NCBI GenBank assembly: GCA_943737045.1
Contig: CALSFV010000110.1
Span: forward strand, 62,001-126,000
Direction: 5' to 3'
Length of the DNA stretch: 64,000 nucleotides
Origin: Parapristionchus giblindavisi
Lineage: Eukaryota > Nematoda > Chromadorea > Rhabditida > Diplogasteridae
Shown one piece after another: positions 24,001 to 35,400 of the stretch. The notes under the pieces were generated by a model. The model had not been told where the DNA came from. It did not search any database and saw nothing but the letters and a program-made list of their open reading frames with translations. Each line of letters begins with the position of its first letter. Within the stretch, counting starts at the first letter, position 1. The translations under genes and the position numbers were made by a program.

Positions 24001-25788
24001 CATTTTTTTTGGAAAAGGTGCTTACTTTATTCATCTTTTGCACTGCCATAGTACCCATTTGATGCTCTTGAGGCTTTGTATAGAATGGGATACTCTCCAT
24101 TAACCTTCTCCTTCTATACATAGAACCATAATTTGATATTCTCTGATCAATGCTGGCTAGCATAGATAAGAGAATCTCTTTAGGATTCTCTTCAACCAAA
24201 TTAGTAACCACACTCAAGAGTTGCTGGAGAGTGTAGATCGATAAATCTATATCACTTTCCAGCATTCCAATCGATTTATTGATTAGAAGCGATTTCAGGA
24301 GATCATCGATTGATGACAGATCGAAGTGTCCATCTTGTCGATCAGGATGAGTATCAGATGGATCTGGATGAGATGCTGATTGAAGCGATATATCCTCTGC
24401 TTGAACATCACTCATTTCAACATCAGATAGTTCATGCTGTTCACTCACTTCTAAAATCAGAATTAATAATATGAATGTACATAGTGATTTACTTATGCGT
24501 TAAAATAATTACATATATGTAACAATATATTCATGTGTTCCAGGCTATCTAATTCATCTTTCTCGTCTCAACAATGTATTCATCCGTCTACATCGAAAAT
24601 ATTTGATCCGCTGTTCATTAAAGTCATCTAAGTCAAAAGTAAGTTTAAGTAAGTAACTGTTTGATATCAAATTTCATAAGTCATCGTTAAAGTCATATCT
24701 GTAATCTGTAGCGTACCTATTCCATCTATGATGATTATTATTTTTATTGTTTTTATTTATTATTGTTATTAATATTATTTATACTACATAAGCTCCCTCA
24801 CAATGTAGACTCTTATTGTCCGTATAAAATGTACTTGCATAATTGCATTGCTACTGCTGCTAAACAGAGGAAGAACTATCGATTAACTCTCCACTCTTCC
24901 CCCCTTTCCTTCCTCGCTCTCTCTGATCTACCTACTCTCTCACCGGTGCTCTCTCTCTAAACATAGAAATTCATTGTGGCAGTGGTTGGCTACTCTCGTA
25001 CCAAATGAACAAGTGTATTTTATACGGTCAATACTGCTACATATATTCTTTTAGGAATATATTATTTATAACATATTTCACAACTAAATTAATCGAAATC
25101 TTTAGCATATAAAATCTTTAGCATACCTAATCGATATCTTTTTTTTAAGATGAAACACTGGAAATTCTCTCTCACTCACTGCCTATGTTTGCAATTGAAT
25201 ATATCGAATATGTATATATCGAATAAAAGTAAGTTGTTCTTTTATTATTTCCTGTTCTCTCGCTCCATATCATAGATAATATATTAACTATGTAGTATAA
25301 GTGTGCATGTTCACATACATAGACATACATACGTACACGGACAGATTCATATTTATATATTCTTACAGGGTCCTTCACTTCGATGTGAGCTTCACTATAC
25401 GAATACAAATCTAATGAATATATTCTGTATAATATTGCTTAAGCGGCTCCAATTGATTGTTACTTTCTTCATGAATATTTTTATGCTACCATATGTCTTT
25501 TTGTCTAGTGTCTGTGTTTTGCCTGTCTATTTTTATGCTACCTCTCATTCCGAAATAATAAAGGCAAATAAGATTAAATTATAAAAACATGCCTGCTGAT
25601 GCATCTTCTGTGTGATGTTTGATATAATGCTTCCTCCATGATGCGTATGACGCGTATGTTGGCAAATGCATGCAATGTTTACATACAACAAAATCACAAT
25701 CGACATGGAAGGCATTGAAGTGCACCCTCGTTACTTTCAGATCTGCCAGCTTTCGCTCGCAACCATCACTTGGACAGAAAATAGACAT
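17495..25788 (-). CDS. CACTA-like (TNP2-like) DDE transposase, at least nine exons
   Basis: Minus-strand exons: 25788-about 25579 (zinc finger, donor unresolved), 24450-24026, 23913-23824, 21516-21218, 21162-21021, 20989-20889, 20848-20723, 19261-18983 and 18341-17495 (stop). From 24450 onward every phase joins, giving 766 codons. Visible motifs: an N-terminal C2H2-like finger (CPSDGC, CKHC, then HYIKHH); the first catalytic Asp in YHDDACPG (21322-21327); the second in LIGDNKGVHEIIG (20948-20956) followed by CRWC; the CPPDIAHDVLEGV block matching the D-x-M-H block of TNP2; LTPKHHFCLHYADQI; and the catalytic Glu in LTWEQLHMIGK (18032-18034). The C-terminal part ends SVVVLKHHIN. No stop or frameshift was found in these exons, so it may be functional. 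One or two small exons between 25579 and 24450 are probably missing from this model. Confidence 0.82.
18851..18869 (+). repeat. Poly-G run of 19
   Basis: An uninterrupted G19 lies in the 641 bp last intron of the transposase (18342-18982). On the coding strand it is poly-C. The rest of that intron is AT-rich with no other feature visible. The exact length is prone to sequencing error. Confidence 0.85.
19573..20466 (+). pseudogene. SMC4 (condensin subunit) N-terminal ATPase-head fragment, five exons
   Basis: SMC4 is the ATPase subunit of condensin. Plus-strand exons at 19573-19628, 19914-about 19993, 20042-about 20140, 20195-20250 and 20362-20466 follow the conserved order of the SMC4 head. 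In order they read PSGKWNVIFGYVVFGYK (Walker A region), ASKIRSKKVSVLIHSS, CDVHISIMLQ with YRNCTSEYHMN, VGIDLVHNRLVILQ, and MMKPK followed by GMLDYLEDIIGSS. SMC4 is identified over SMC2 by the RSKK-SVLIH and MMKPK...EGMLEYLEDIIG signatures, recalled from known proteins. The Walker A GxxGxGKS is degraded (PSGKWN), the second exon lacks a GT donor (GCATG), and the coiled coil, hinge and C-terminal head are absent. It lies wholly inside the 1461 bp transposase intron 20722-19262, on the opposite strand. It is therefore a captured, non-functional segment. Confidence 0.85.
21531..23730 (+). repeat. 30 bp minisatellite, about 73 copies, in a transposase intron
   Basis: The 30 bp unit reads GTTAAGGATATACTGAGTGA followed by TACTTAGGGA, with variation mainly at TACTGAG/TGCTAAG, TAC/AAC/GAC/TAG before TTAGGG, and GTTAAGG/GTTTAGG. 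Period and register are kept for 2.2 kb. Larger blocks are visible: 22111-22350 repeats as 22351-22590 (240 bp, eight units), and parts recur near 22921 and 23131. It fills most of the 2307 bp intron between the exons at 23824 and 21516. Each unit contains one TTAGGG. Confidence 0.97.
23925..23999. repeat. (AT)n microsatellite in a transposase intron
   Basis: About 37 AT dinucleotides occupy most of the 112 bp intron 24025-23914. Without the tract the intron would be about 37 bp, like its neighbours, so it looks like an expansion inside an ordinary short intron. Frames of alternating Tyr and Ile through it are not real proteins. Confidence 0.95.
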
Positions 25789-25854
25789 CTGATATTGAAT
25801 TATTATTAGTGCTAATATCGACAATGTGAAGTGCTCACGAAATTTCGAGTACAT

Positions 25855-26454
25855 TTTGTGATGAATAATAAGTGGACGTAATATTTATTTATTTTGTTTA
25901 GTCTACATGATGAAAGAATTTGAGGTATGCGGAATATATAATACGTAGTGTGACCATAATCAATCGTTCATGGTTCGTATTCGTTCAAGATAAGATGGAT
26001 ATGCATTGAATATATTTCATTAAACTCTTATGTAGATCTTGCAAAACAATGTTCAGCATTAATCGTTTATTATATAAGATCATCAAAACCAAACATAAAA
26101 ATACGAAATTAGATTGAAGACAGAGACAACTGAATAAATGTTAACAAATGACATAAATGTTTACAAGTAACAAATGAACCGCGGATGAATTCACAATATC
26201 ACACTAAGTAAAAATTCCAATAACGCTCAAATATGAGTGGAACTAAGGTAACTTTAAAATCGAAGTGCTGAACTCACACGCCGATCGTGTCACTACTCAC
26301 AATGAAACGCGCTAACGAAAACCTGCTTGCGCATTCTGCGAACAACAGCTTTTTGAGTGCTCTACAGTACACTCATAAAAGTGTTCAGAAGTAAACACGA
26401 TGAGTGTTATTTTTAACACCCACCGTGTCGCAAATCAATTTACAGCTTTTCAAT
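25855..26454. other. Right subterminal region of the transposon, no gene
   Basis: This is AT-rich DNA upstream of the zinc-finger exon of the transposase and should include its promoter. Towards the end it becomes less AT-rich (CGCGCTAACG, CTGCTTGCGCATTCTGCG). It contains AGTGTTATTTTTAACACCC, an inverted pair of (A/G)GTGTT motifs, and two copies of AATTTACAGCTTTT, the second merging into the terminal repeat. Confidence 0.5.
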
Positions 26455-26475
26455 TTACAGCTTTTTCTCTGTGTG
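26455..26475 (-). repeat. Right terminal inverted repeat of the 16 kb transposon
   Basis: Exact reverse complement of 10440-10460, ending CTCTGTGTG. It is followed by TACTGAGAG, where the satellite monomer resumes at the very base at which it was broken on the left. Confidence 0.92.
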
Positions 26476-27047
26476 TACTGAGAGAAGATCAAAGATTAAA
26501 ATCACAACAACACGTAAACATCTTTATTTGGTATCGGTCAATCAATAATTCACTGTATTACCTTGTCGAGTTTACATCGTTGTTGATCAATCAATATGAT
26601 GCGTGAAGGACCTCATACTTTTCGAAAGACTCGGTCTGAAACAGTAACTATATAATAAAATCCATTATATTCTTCTTCAGCACAAATACAGTATCATAAT
26701 ACGATACAGTACTGAGAGAAGATCAAAGATTAAAATCACAACAACACGTAAACATCTTTATTCGGTATCGGCCAATCAATAATTCACTGTATTACCTTGT
26801 AGATTTTACATCGTTGTTAATCAATCAATATGATGCGTGAAGGACCTCATACTTGTCGAAAGACTCGGTTTGAAATAATAACTATTTAATTAAATCCATT
26901 ATATTCGTCTTCAGCAGAAACACAGTATCATAATACGATACAGTACTGAGAGATTAAAGATTGAAATCACAACAACACATGCGTGAAGGACCTCATACTT
27001 TTCGAAATACTCGGTCTGAAACAGTAACTATATAATTAAATCCATTA
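26476..27047 (+). repeat. Satellite array 2, a short block between two transposons
   Basis: About two and a half monomers of the same satellite in the same orientation. Near 26968 one monomer jumps from CACAACAACA straight to CATGCGTGAAGG, losing roughly 85 bp from the TAAACATC block to TCAATATG. The block ends at CCATTA, where the next element inserts. Confidence 0.95.
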
Positions 27048-27190
27048 CTCCAGACTTTCTGCGCGACACGCGCGCGGGGTAGTGACAAGTCGCGCGCGGG
27101 TTAGTTACAAGTCGCGGCGCGGGCGCGTCGCGACTAGTCACTACCCCGCGCGCGAGTTGTAAATAACCCGCGCGCGACTTGTCGATAAGA
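27048..27190. repeat. Left GC-rich inverted and subterminal repeats of the 2.4 kb element
   Basis: The first 50 bp form the terminal inverted repeat. Beyond that GGGTAGTGACAAGTCG and its inverse CGACTAGTCACTACCCC face each other around a GCGGCGCGGGCGCG centre, so this end can itself fold. CG-alternating runs are dense and could form left-handed or hairpin DNA. Confidence 0.75.
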
Positions 27191-28186
27191 CGTGCGCGAC
27201 CCGCTCCCTTCCTCTTCTACTTTCCCCTGCCCTAGCTTTACTTACATAACTTCAAGTATACTGTAATTATCCAATTCACTATAGTAAAATATACACTGTT
27301 TATTGAACGAATAAAAAGATACAAGATTAATGAGAGCAATTGGAAAAACTGAAGAGAAAACTCGTAACGAACACAATGCAATCAACATGGTAACAAAAAA
27401 TTACAATGGTCACAACAATTAATTAATATTATCTTGATATAATCAGCAGATAATGATGAAGTCAATCTTCATAGTTATTATGATAAGCTCTAGATATTAT
27501 TCGATATAGTACGATTCTCTGCAAAGAAACGTTTTAATCAAAAAGGAAAATTATAAAAGAATAAATAAGATATATCACATAGAAAATAACTAACCATCAT
27601 TGTCCTCTTCACACTAAGATCAGACCAAACTATATACTTGCAATAATATATTCCTATCATATTCCGATTTCTTTTCTGAAAAAAATTAATTAAATGTGTG
27701 AAAGTTAAGATAAATTAAAGTATATTTGTGAAGCTCCAAGACAAACAAACTCCCACATTAATACTCTCAGTAACAGATAACAGAATATCTTACAGTTCAG
27801 AATCTCCATTGTACTTGTGCTTGTCCAATAATAACATTACTCCATGGGCCATATTTCTAATCACAACACTCATTGCCTTTAAATATTATAAGTAATGGAC
27901 AAATTACACCTCGACTATCATCAAATCCGCTCTTCAAGGCACAAGACCTGCTAGGGCAGTGATAATTCACACAATCATTAGTAAGAGCAAGAATAAGAGA
28001 ATAGCAATTTACCTGAGGAATATCGATTGATATATACAGTAGGCATCCTCCATTATTCAGCAAATATCCTCAATTTATCATAGAGTGACTCTGAAAACAA
28101 TTAATGAATAAATAACTAGAGTAAACTTTATAAATAAATACACGAGATTTCGTTACTATTTAGCAAAATTGAAAATCGTTCGATAC

Positions 28187-28428
28187 TGCTCAGGTGTTAA
28201 ATGATCGCTGATACATGTAAAATCATGCACGATCCGGCAAATTCCATGATGATGCATGGTCATTCACGATTCTTAATCATGCTCGAATTTTCCGTGATCT
28301 TGCATGGAATTTCAGAATCAATACATGATCACGGATAATCCATGCACGAGGCACGACTATTCGACTAACAGTTATTGACTAACTGCACAAATTATACGTG
28401 ATCATGCCTGGATTCAAACACCTGAGCA
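28187..28428. mobile_element. 242 bp nested MITE-like palindromic sequence
   Basis: It begins TGCTCAGGTGTT and ends AACACCTGAGCA, a perfect 12 bp inverted pair. The interior repeats AATCATGC, CCATGCA and CGTGATCATGC in both orientations (for example near 28231, 28294, 28340 and 28397). No coding potential and no clear target duplication is seen. It lies in the AT-rich interior of the 2.4 kb element. Confidence 0.6.
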
Positions 28429-29259
28429 CTTTACAATGATATTAAAACACATACTTATTAAGCCTTGATGAATATATCCTCCTCAGTCATCCGGCTCCTT
28501 CTTCTTCATAATCATAACTCAGTTCATTGACTGCGTAGACACGATGATCAGATTCTGTAACTACAAACAAAATAAGCATTGAACAGCTGCTTTACAGAAC
28601 ATGAGAAATAACTTGAATTCAGCGAATAAGCTATAGACGAACAGATTATCGAAAGTGCGGGTAGCTTTATGGCAACATAATAAACAACTTTTAATAAGAA
28701 ATAGAGGTAAATGCACGAATAAATTCATCAAACGTCAAAAGAAGAGAAATGAAATGAAACCGCACCTTCATGGAAACGGTAACAAATATCGTCAATTAAA
28801 AAAATATTCTATCATGAACTGACTTTTTAAACTGAACTTCCATAAATTGATGTGCCAGTTATATAAACTATTTATTAATGTCACTATGATATATGATGGA
28901 AATTTTTCATTCTCCATTGTCACATAAGCGAAAATGATCTTGCACATATTTATTTCCAACATTATATACATTTAATTTCTTATTTTATTGATTTTTAACA
29001 CATATATTGAAGATGGATCATGCATAAATAGCTTAAAATCACTTGCATTTGGTTTTCTCCTAAAAAGTCTATAATGTTACTACAAATTCATAAAAGAATA
29101 TACAATCGGATAGAATTCTCACATTGTTCTTATATTTGGTTGAAATGCCCTCGAAACATCGCTTCAACCATTCATAACAAAGAATTAAACAACTAATGAT
29201 ATGCTTCGTACATAGGAAACACTCGCAAAAATGAACTATGCTCCCACGAAAGAGTTACA

Positions 29260-29456
29260 GTAAGTCGCACGCGACTTGCAGTAAGTCGCGCGCGAGTTGT
29301 TCAGTGCCTTAAGTGTCCTTAAGTCGCGCGTGATACCGCGACTTCACTTTAACCCGCGCGCGAGTTGTCACTACCCCGCGTATAACTCGCAACTCGTCAC
29401 TACCCCGCGCACGACTTGTCACTACCCCGCGCGCGTGTCGCGCCGAAAGTCTGGAG
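29260..29456. repeat. Right GC-rich subterminal and terminal inverted repeats of the 2.4 kb element
   Basis: Copies of AAGTCGCGCGCGAGTTGT, CACTACCCCGCG and ACTTGTCACTACCCCGCG are arranged in tandem and inverted order. The last 50 bp are the inverse of 27048-27097 with two differences. Confidence 0.75.
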
Positions 29457-32400
29457 TATATTCTTCTTCAGCACAAATACAGTATCATAATACGATACAG
29501 TACTGAGAGAAGATCAAAGATTAAAATCACAACAACACGTAAACATCTTTATTCGGTATCGGTCAATCAATAATTCACTGTATTACCTTGTAGATTTTAC
29601 ATCGTTGTTAATCAATCAATATGATGCGTGAAGGACCTCATACTTTTCGAAAGACTCGGTCTGAAACAGTAACTATATAATTAAATCCATTATATTCGTC
29701 TTCAGCACAAATTCAGTATCATAATACGATACAGTACTGAGAGAAGATCAAAGATTAAAATCACAACAACACGTAAACATCTTTATTCGGTATCGGTCAA
29801 TCAATAATTCACTGTATTACCTTGTAGATTTTACATCGTTGTTAATCAATCAATATGATGCGTGAAGGACCTCATACTTTTCGAAAGACTCGGTCTGAAA
29901 CAGTAACTATATAATTAAATCCATTATATTCGTCTTCAGCACAAATTCAGTATCATAATACGATACAGTACTGAGAGAAGATCAAAGATTAAAATCACAA
30001 CAACACGTAAACATCTTTATTCGGTATCGGTCAATCAATAATTCACTGTATTACCTTGTAGATTTTACTTCGTTGTTAATCAATCAATATGATGCGTGAA
30101 GGACCTCATACTTATCGAAAGACTCGGTTTGAAATAATAACTATATAATTAAATCCATTATATTCGTCTTCAGCAGAAACACAGTATCATAATACGTTAC
30201 AGTACTGAGAGATCAAAGATTGAAATCACAACAACACGTAAACATCTTTATTCGGTATCCGTCAATCAATAATTCACTCTATTACCTTGTCGAGTTTACA
30301 TCGCTGTTGATCAATCAATATGATGCGTAAAGGACCTCATACTTGTCGAAAGACTCGGATTGAAATAATAACTATATAATTAAATCCATTATATTCGTCT
30401 TCAGCAGAAATACAGTATCATAATACGATACAGTACTGAGAAAAGATCAAAGATTAAAATCACAACAACACGTAAACATCTTTATTCGGTATCGGTCAAT
30501 CAATAATTCACTGTATTACCTTGCCGAGTTTACATCGTTGTTGATCAATCTATATGATGCGTGAAGGACCTCATACTTTTCGAAAGACTCGGTCTGAAAC
30601 AGTAACTATATAATTAAATCCATTATATTCGTCTTCAGCACAAATACAGTATCATAATACGATACAGTACTGAGAAGATCAAAGATTAAAATCACAACAA
30701 CACGTAAACATCTTTATTCGGTATCGGTCAATCAATAATTCACTGTATTACCTTGTAGATTTTACATCGTTGTTAATCAATCAATATGATGCGTGAAGGA
30801 CCTCATACTTTTCGAAAGACTCGGTCTGAAACAGTAACTATATAATTAAATCCATTATATTCATCTTCAGCACAAACACAGTATCATAATACGATACAGT
30901 ACTGAGAGATTAAAGAATGAAATCACAACAACACGTAAACATCTTTATTCGGTATCCGTCAATCAATAATTCACTGTATTACCTTGTCGAGTTTACATCG
31001 TTGTTGATCAATCAATATGATGCGTGAAGGACCTCATACTTTTCGAAAGACTCGGTCTGAAACAGTAACTATATAATTAAATCCATTATATTCGTCTTCA
31101 GCACAAATACAGTTTCATAATACGATACAGTACTGAGAGAAGATCAAAGATTAAAATCACAACAACACGTAAACATCTTTATTCGGTATCGGTCAATCAA
31201 TAATTCACTGTATTACCTTGTAGATTTTACATCGTTGTTAATCAATCAATATGATGCGTGAAGGACCTCATACTTTTCGAAAGACTCGGTCTGAAACAGT
31301 AACTATATAATTAAATCCATTATATTCATCTTCAGCACAAACACAGTATCATAATACGATACAGTACTGAGAGATTAAAGATTGAAATCACAACAACACG
31401 TAAACATCTTTATTCGGTATCCGTCAATCAATAATTCACTGTATTACCTTGTCGAGTTTACATCGTTGTTGATCAATCAATATGATGCGTGAAGGACCTC
31501 ATACTTTTCGAAAGACTCGGTCTGAAACAGTAACTATATAATTAAATCCATTATATTCGTCTTCAGCACAAATACAGTTTCATAATACGATACAGTACTG
31601 AGAGAAGATCAAAGATTAAAATCACAACAACACGTAAACATCTTTATTCGGTATCGGTCAATCAATAATTCACTGTATTACCTTGCCGAGTTTACATCGT
31701 TGTTGATCAATCAATATGATGCGTGAAGGACCTCATACTTTTCGAAAGACTCGGTCTGAAACAGTAACTATATAATTAAATCCATTATATTCGTCTTCAG
31801 CACAAATTCAGTATCATAATACGATACAGTACTGAGAGAAGATCAAAGATTAAAATCACAACAACACGTAAACATCTTTATTCGGTATCGGTCAATCAAT
31901 AATTCACTGTATTACCTTGTAGATTTTACATCGTTGTTAATCAATCAATATGATGCGTGAAGGACCTCATACTTATCGAAAGACTCGGTTTGAAATAATA
32001 ACTATATAATTAAATCCATTATATTCGTCTTCAGCAGAAACACAGTATCATAATACGTTACAGTACTGAGAGATCAAAGATTGAAATCACAACAACACGT
32101 AAACATCTTTATTCGGTATCCGTCAATCAATAATTCACTCTATTACCTTGTCGAGTTTACATCGCTGTTGATCAATCAATATGATGCGTAAAGGACCTCA
32201 TACTTGTCGAAAGACTCGGATTGAAATAATAACTATATAATTAAATCCATTATATTCGTCTTCAGCAGAAATACAGTATCATAATACGATACAGTACTGA
32301 GAAAAGATCAAAGATTAAAATCACAACAACACGTAAACATCTTTATTCGGTATCGGTCAATCAATAATTCACTGTATTACCTTGCCGAGTTTACATCGTT

Positions 32401-35400
32401 GTTGATCAATCTATATGATGCGTGAAGGACCTCATACTTTTCGAAAGACTCGGTCTGAAACAGTAACTATATAATTAAATCCATTATATTCGTCTTCAGC
32501 ACAAATACAGTATCATAATACGATACAGTACTGAGAGAAGATCAAAGATTAAAATCACAACAACACGTAAACATCTTTATTCGGTATCGGTCAATCAATA
32601 ATTCACTGTATTACCTTGTAGATTTTACATCGTTGTTAATCAATCAATATGATGCGTGAAGGACCTCATACTTTTCGAAAGACTCGGTCTGAAACAGTAA
32701 CTATATAATTAAATCCATTATATTCATCTTCAGCACAAACACAGTATCATAATACGATACAGTACTGAGAGATTAAAGATTGAAATCACAACAACACGTA
32801 AACATCTTTATTCGGTATCCGTCAATCAATAATTCACTGTATTACCTTGTCGAGTTTACATCGTTGTTGATCAATCAATATGATGCGTGAAGGACCTCAT
32901 ACTTTTCGAAAGACTCGGTCTGAAACAGTAACTATATAATTAAATCCATTATATTCGTCTTCAGCACAAATACAGTTTCATAATACGATACAGTACTGAG
33001 AGAAGATCAAAGATTAAAATCACAACAACACGTAAACATCTTTATTCGGTATCGGTCAATCAATAATTCACTGTATTACCTTGTAGATTTTACATCGTTG
33101 TTAATCAATCAATATGATGCGTGAAGGACCTCATACTTTTCGAAAGACTCGGTCTGAAACAGTAACTATATAATTAAATCCATTATATTCATCTTCAGCA
33201 CAAACACAGTATCATAATACGATACAGTACTGAGAGATTAAAGATTGAAATCACAACAACACGTAAACATCTTTATTCGGTATCCGTCAATCAATAATTC
33301 ACTGTATTACCTTGTCGAGTTTACATCGTTGTTGATCAATCAATATGATGCGTGAAGGACCTCATACTTTTCGAAAGACTCGGTCTGAAACAGTAACTAT
33401 ATAATTAAATCCATTATATTCGTCTTCAGCACAAATACAGTTTCATAATACGATACAGTACTGAGAGAAGATCAAAGAAAAAAATCACAACAACACGTAA
33501 ACATCTTTATTCGGTATCGGTCAATCAATAATTCACTGTATTACCTTGCCGAGTTTACATCGTTGTTGATCAATCAATATGATGCGTGAAGGACCTCATA
33601 CTTTTCGAAAGACTCGGTCTGAAACAGTAACTATATAATTAAATCCATTATATTCGTCTTCAGCACAAATTCAGTATCATAATACGATACAGTACTGAGA
33701 GAAGATCAAAGATTAAAATCACAACAACACGTAAACATCTTTATTCGGTATCGGTCAATCAATAATTCACTGTATTACCTTGTAGATTTTACATCGTTGT
33801 TAATCAATCAATATGATGCGTGAAGGACCTCATACTTTTCGAAAGACTCGGTCTGAAACAGTAACTATATAATTAAATCCATTATATTCGTCTTCAGCAC
33901 AAATTCAGTATCATAATACGATACAGTACTGAGAGAAGATCAAAGATTAAAATCACAACAACACGTAAACATCTTTATTCGGTATCGGTCAATCAATAAT
34001 TCACTGTATTACCTTGTAGATTTTACATCGTTGTTAATCAATCAATATGATGCGTGAAGGACCTCATACTTATCGAAAGACTCGGTTTGAAATAATAACT
34101 ATATAATTAAATCCATTATATTCGTCTTCAGCAGAAACACAGTATCATAATACGATACAGTACTGAGAGATCAAAGATTGAAATCACAACAACACGTAAA
34201 CATCTTTATTCGGTATCCGTCAATCAATAATTCACTCTATTACCTTGTCGAGTTTACATCGCTGTTGATCAATCAATATGATGCGTAAAGGACCTCATAC
34301 TTGTCGAAAGACTCGGTTTGAAATAATAACTATATAATTAAATCCATTATATTCGTCTTCAGCAGAAACACAGTATCATAATACGATACAGTACTGAGAG
34401 AAGATCAAAGATTAAAATCACAACAACACGTAAACATCTTTATTCGGTATCGGTCAATCAATAATTCACTGTATTACCTTGTAGATTTTACATCGTTGTT
34501 AATCAATCAATATGATGCGTGAAGGACCTCATACTTTTCGAAAGACTCGGTCTGAAACAGTAACTATATAATTAAATCCATTATATTCATCTTCAGCACA
34601 AACACAGTATCATAATACGATACAGTACTGAGAGATTAAAGATTGAAATCACAACAACACGTAAACATCTTTATTCGGTATCCGTCAATCAATAATTCAC
34701 TGTATTACCTTGTCGAGTTTACATCGTTGTTGATCAATCAATATGATGCGTGAAGGACCTCATACTTTTCGAAAGACTCGGTCTGAAACAGTAACTATAT
34801 TATTAAATCCATTATATTCGTCTTCAGCACAAATACAGTTTCATAATACGATACAGTACTGAGAGAAGATCAAAGATTAAAATCACAACAACACGTAAAC
34901 ATCTTTATTCGGTATCGGTCAATCAATAATTCACTGTATTACCTTGCCGAGTTTACATCGTTGTTGATCAATCAATATGATGCGTGAAGGACCTCATACT
35001 TTTCGAAAGACTCGGTCTGAAACAGTAACTATATAATTAAATCCATTATATTCGTCTTCAGCACAAATTCAGTATCATAATACGATACAGTACTGAGAGA
35101 AGATCAAAGATTAAAATCACAACAACACGTAAACATCTTTATTCGGTATCGGTCAATCAATAATTCACTGTATTACCTTGTAGATTTTACATCGTTGTTA
35201 ATCAATCAATATGATGCGTGAAGGACCTCATACTTTTCGAAAGACTCGGTCTGAAACAGTAACTATATAATTAAATCCATTATATTCGTCTTCAGCACAA
35301 ATTCAGTATCATAATACGATACAGTACTGAGAGAAGATCAAAGATTAAAATCACAACAACACGTAAACATCTTTATTCGGTATCGGTCAATCAATAATTC

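Larger units (their letters stand above)
10440..26475 (-). mobile_element. 16.0 kb CACTA-like (CMC) DNA transposon carrying host gene fragments
   Basis: The satellite is interrupted exactly between CAGTAC on the left and TACTGAG on the right. The inserted segment has perfect 21 bp inverted ends beginning CACACAGAG. Taking these as the termini gives a TA target duplication; taking ACACAGAG gives a GTAC duplication, and the palindromic target leaves this unresolved. Inside are a spliced minus-strand transposase (17495-25788), a second spliced minus-strand gene (10889-13107), and plus-strand fragments of two host-like genes. Termini starting CAC and a TNP2-like transposase point to the CACTA/Mirage/Chapaev group. 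Elements of this size with intron-rich genes are uncommon. Polinton hallmarks (DNA polymerase B, retroviral-type integrase, capsid) are absent. Confidence 0.9.
27048..29456. mobile_element. 2.4 kb non-autonomous DNA element, GC-rich ends, TA target duplication
   Basis: The left end CTCCAGACTTTCTGCGCGAC and the right end, the reverse complement of CTCCAGACTTTCGGCGCGAC, match for about 50 bp with two differences. Satellite CCATTA stops at the left and TATATTC resumes at the right, so a TA was duplicated. About 140 bp at the left and 200 bp at the right are built from inverted and direct copies of CTACCCCGCGCGCG joined to ACTTGTCA, while the interior is AT-rich. TA duplication and CTCC termini fit Tc1/mariner-type mobilisation, as in Stowaway elements, but no transposase is visible. 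The longest frames (about 68 codons) look random. Confidence 0.82.

Noticed and set aside
23809..24003. Open frames with long alternating Tyr-Ile runs
   Set aside because: They come only from translating the (AT)n tract, which is intronic.
25303..25584. 93-codon plus-strand frame
   Set aside because: AT-rich sequence opposite the unresolved N-terminal intron region of the transposase, with no recognisable features.
10440..26475. Polinton/Maverick or giant-virus-like element
   Set aside because: The size fits, but there is no DNA polymerase B, retroviral-type integrase, packaging ATPase or capsid, terminal repeats are only 21 bp and the transposase is TNP2-like.
27857..28063. 68-codon frame in the 2.4 kb element as a transposase remnant
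   Set aside because: No DDE motif or other recognisable sequence; the length is as expected by chance.
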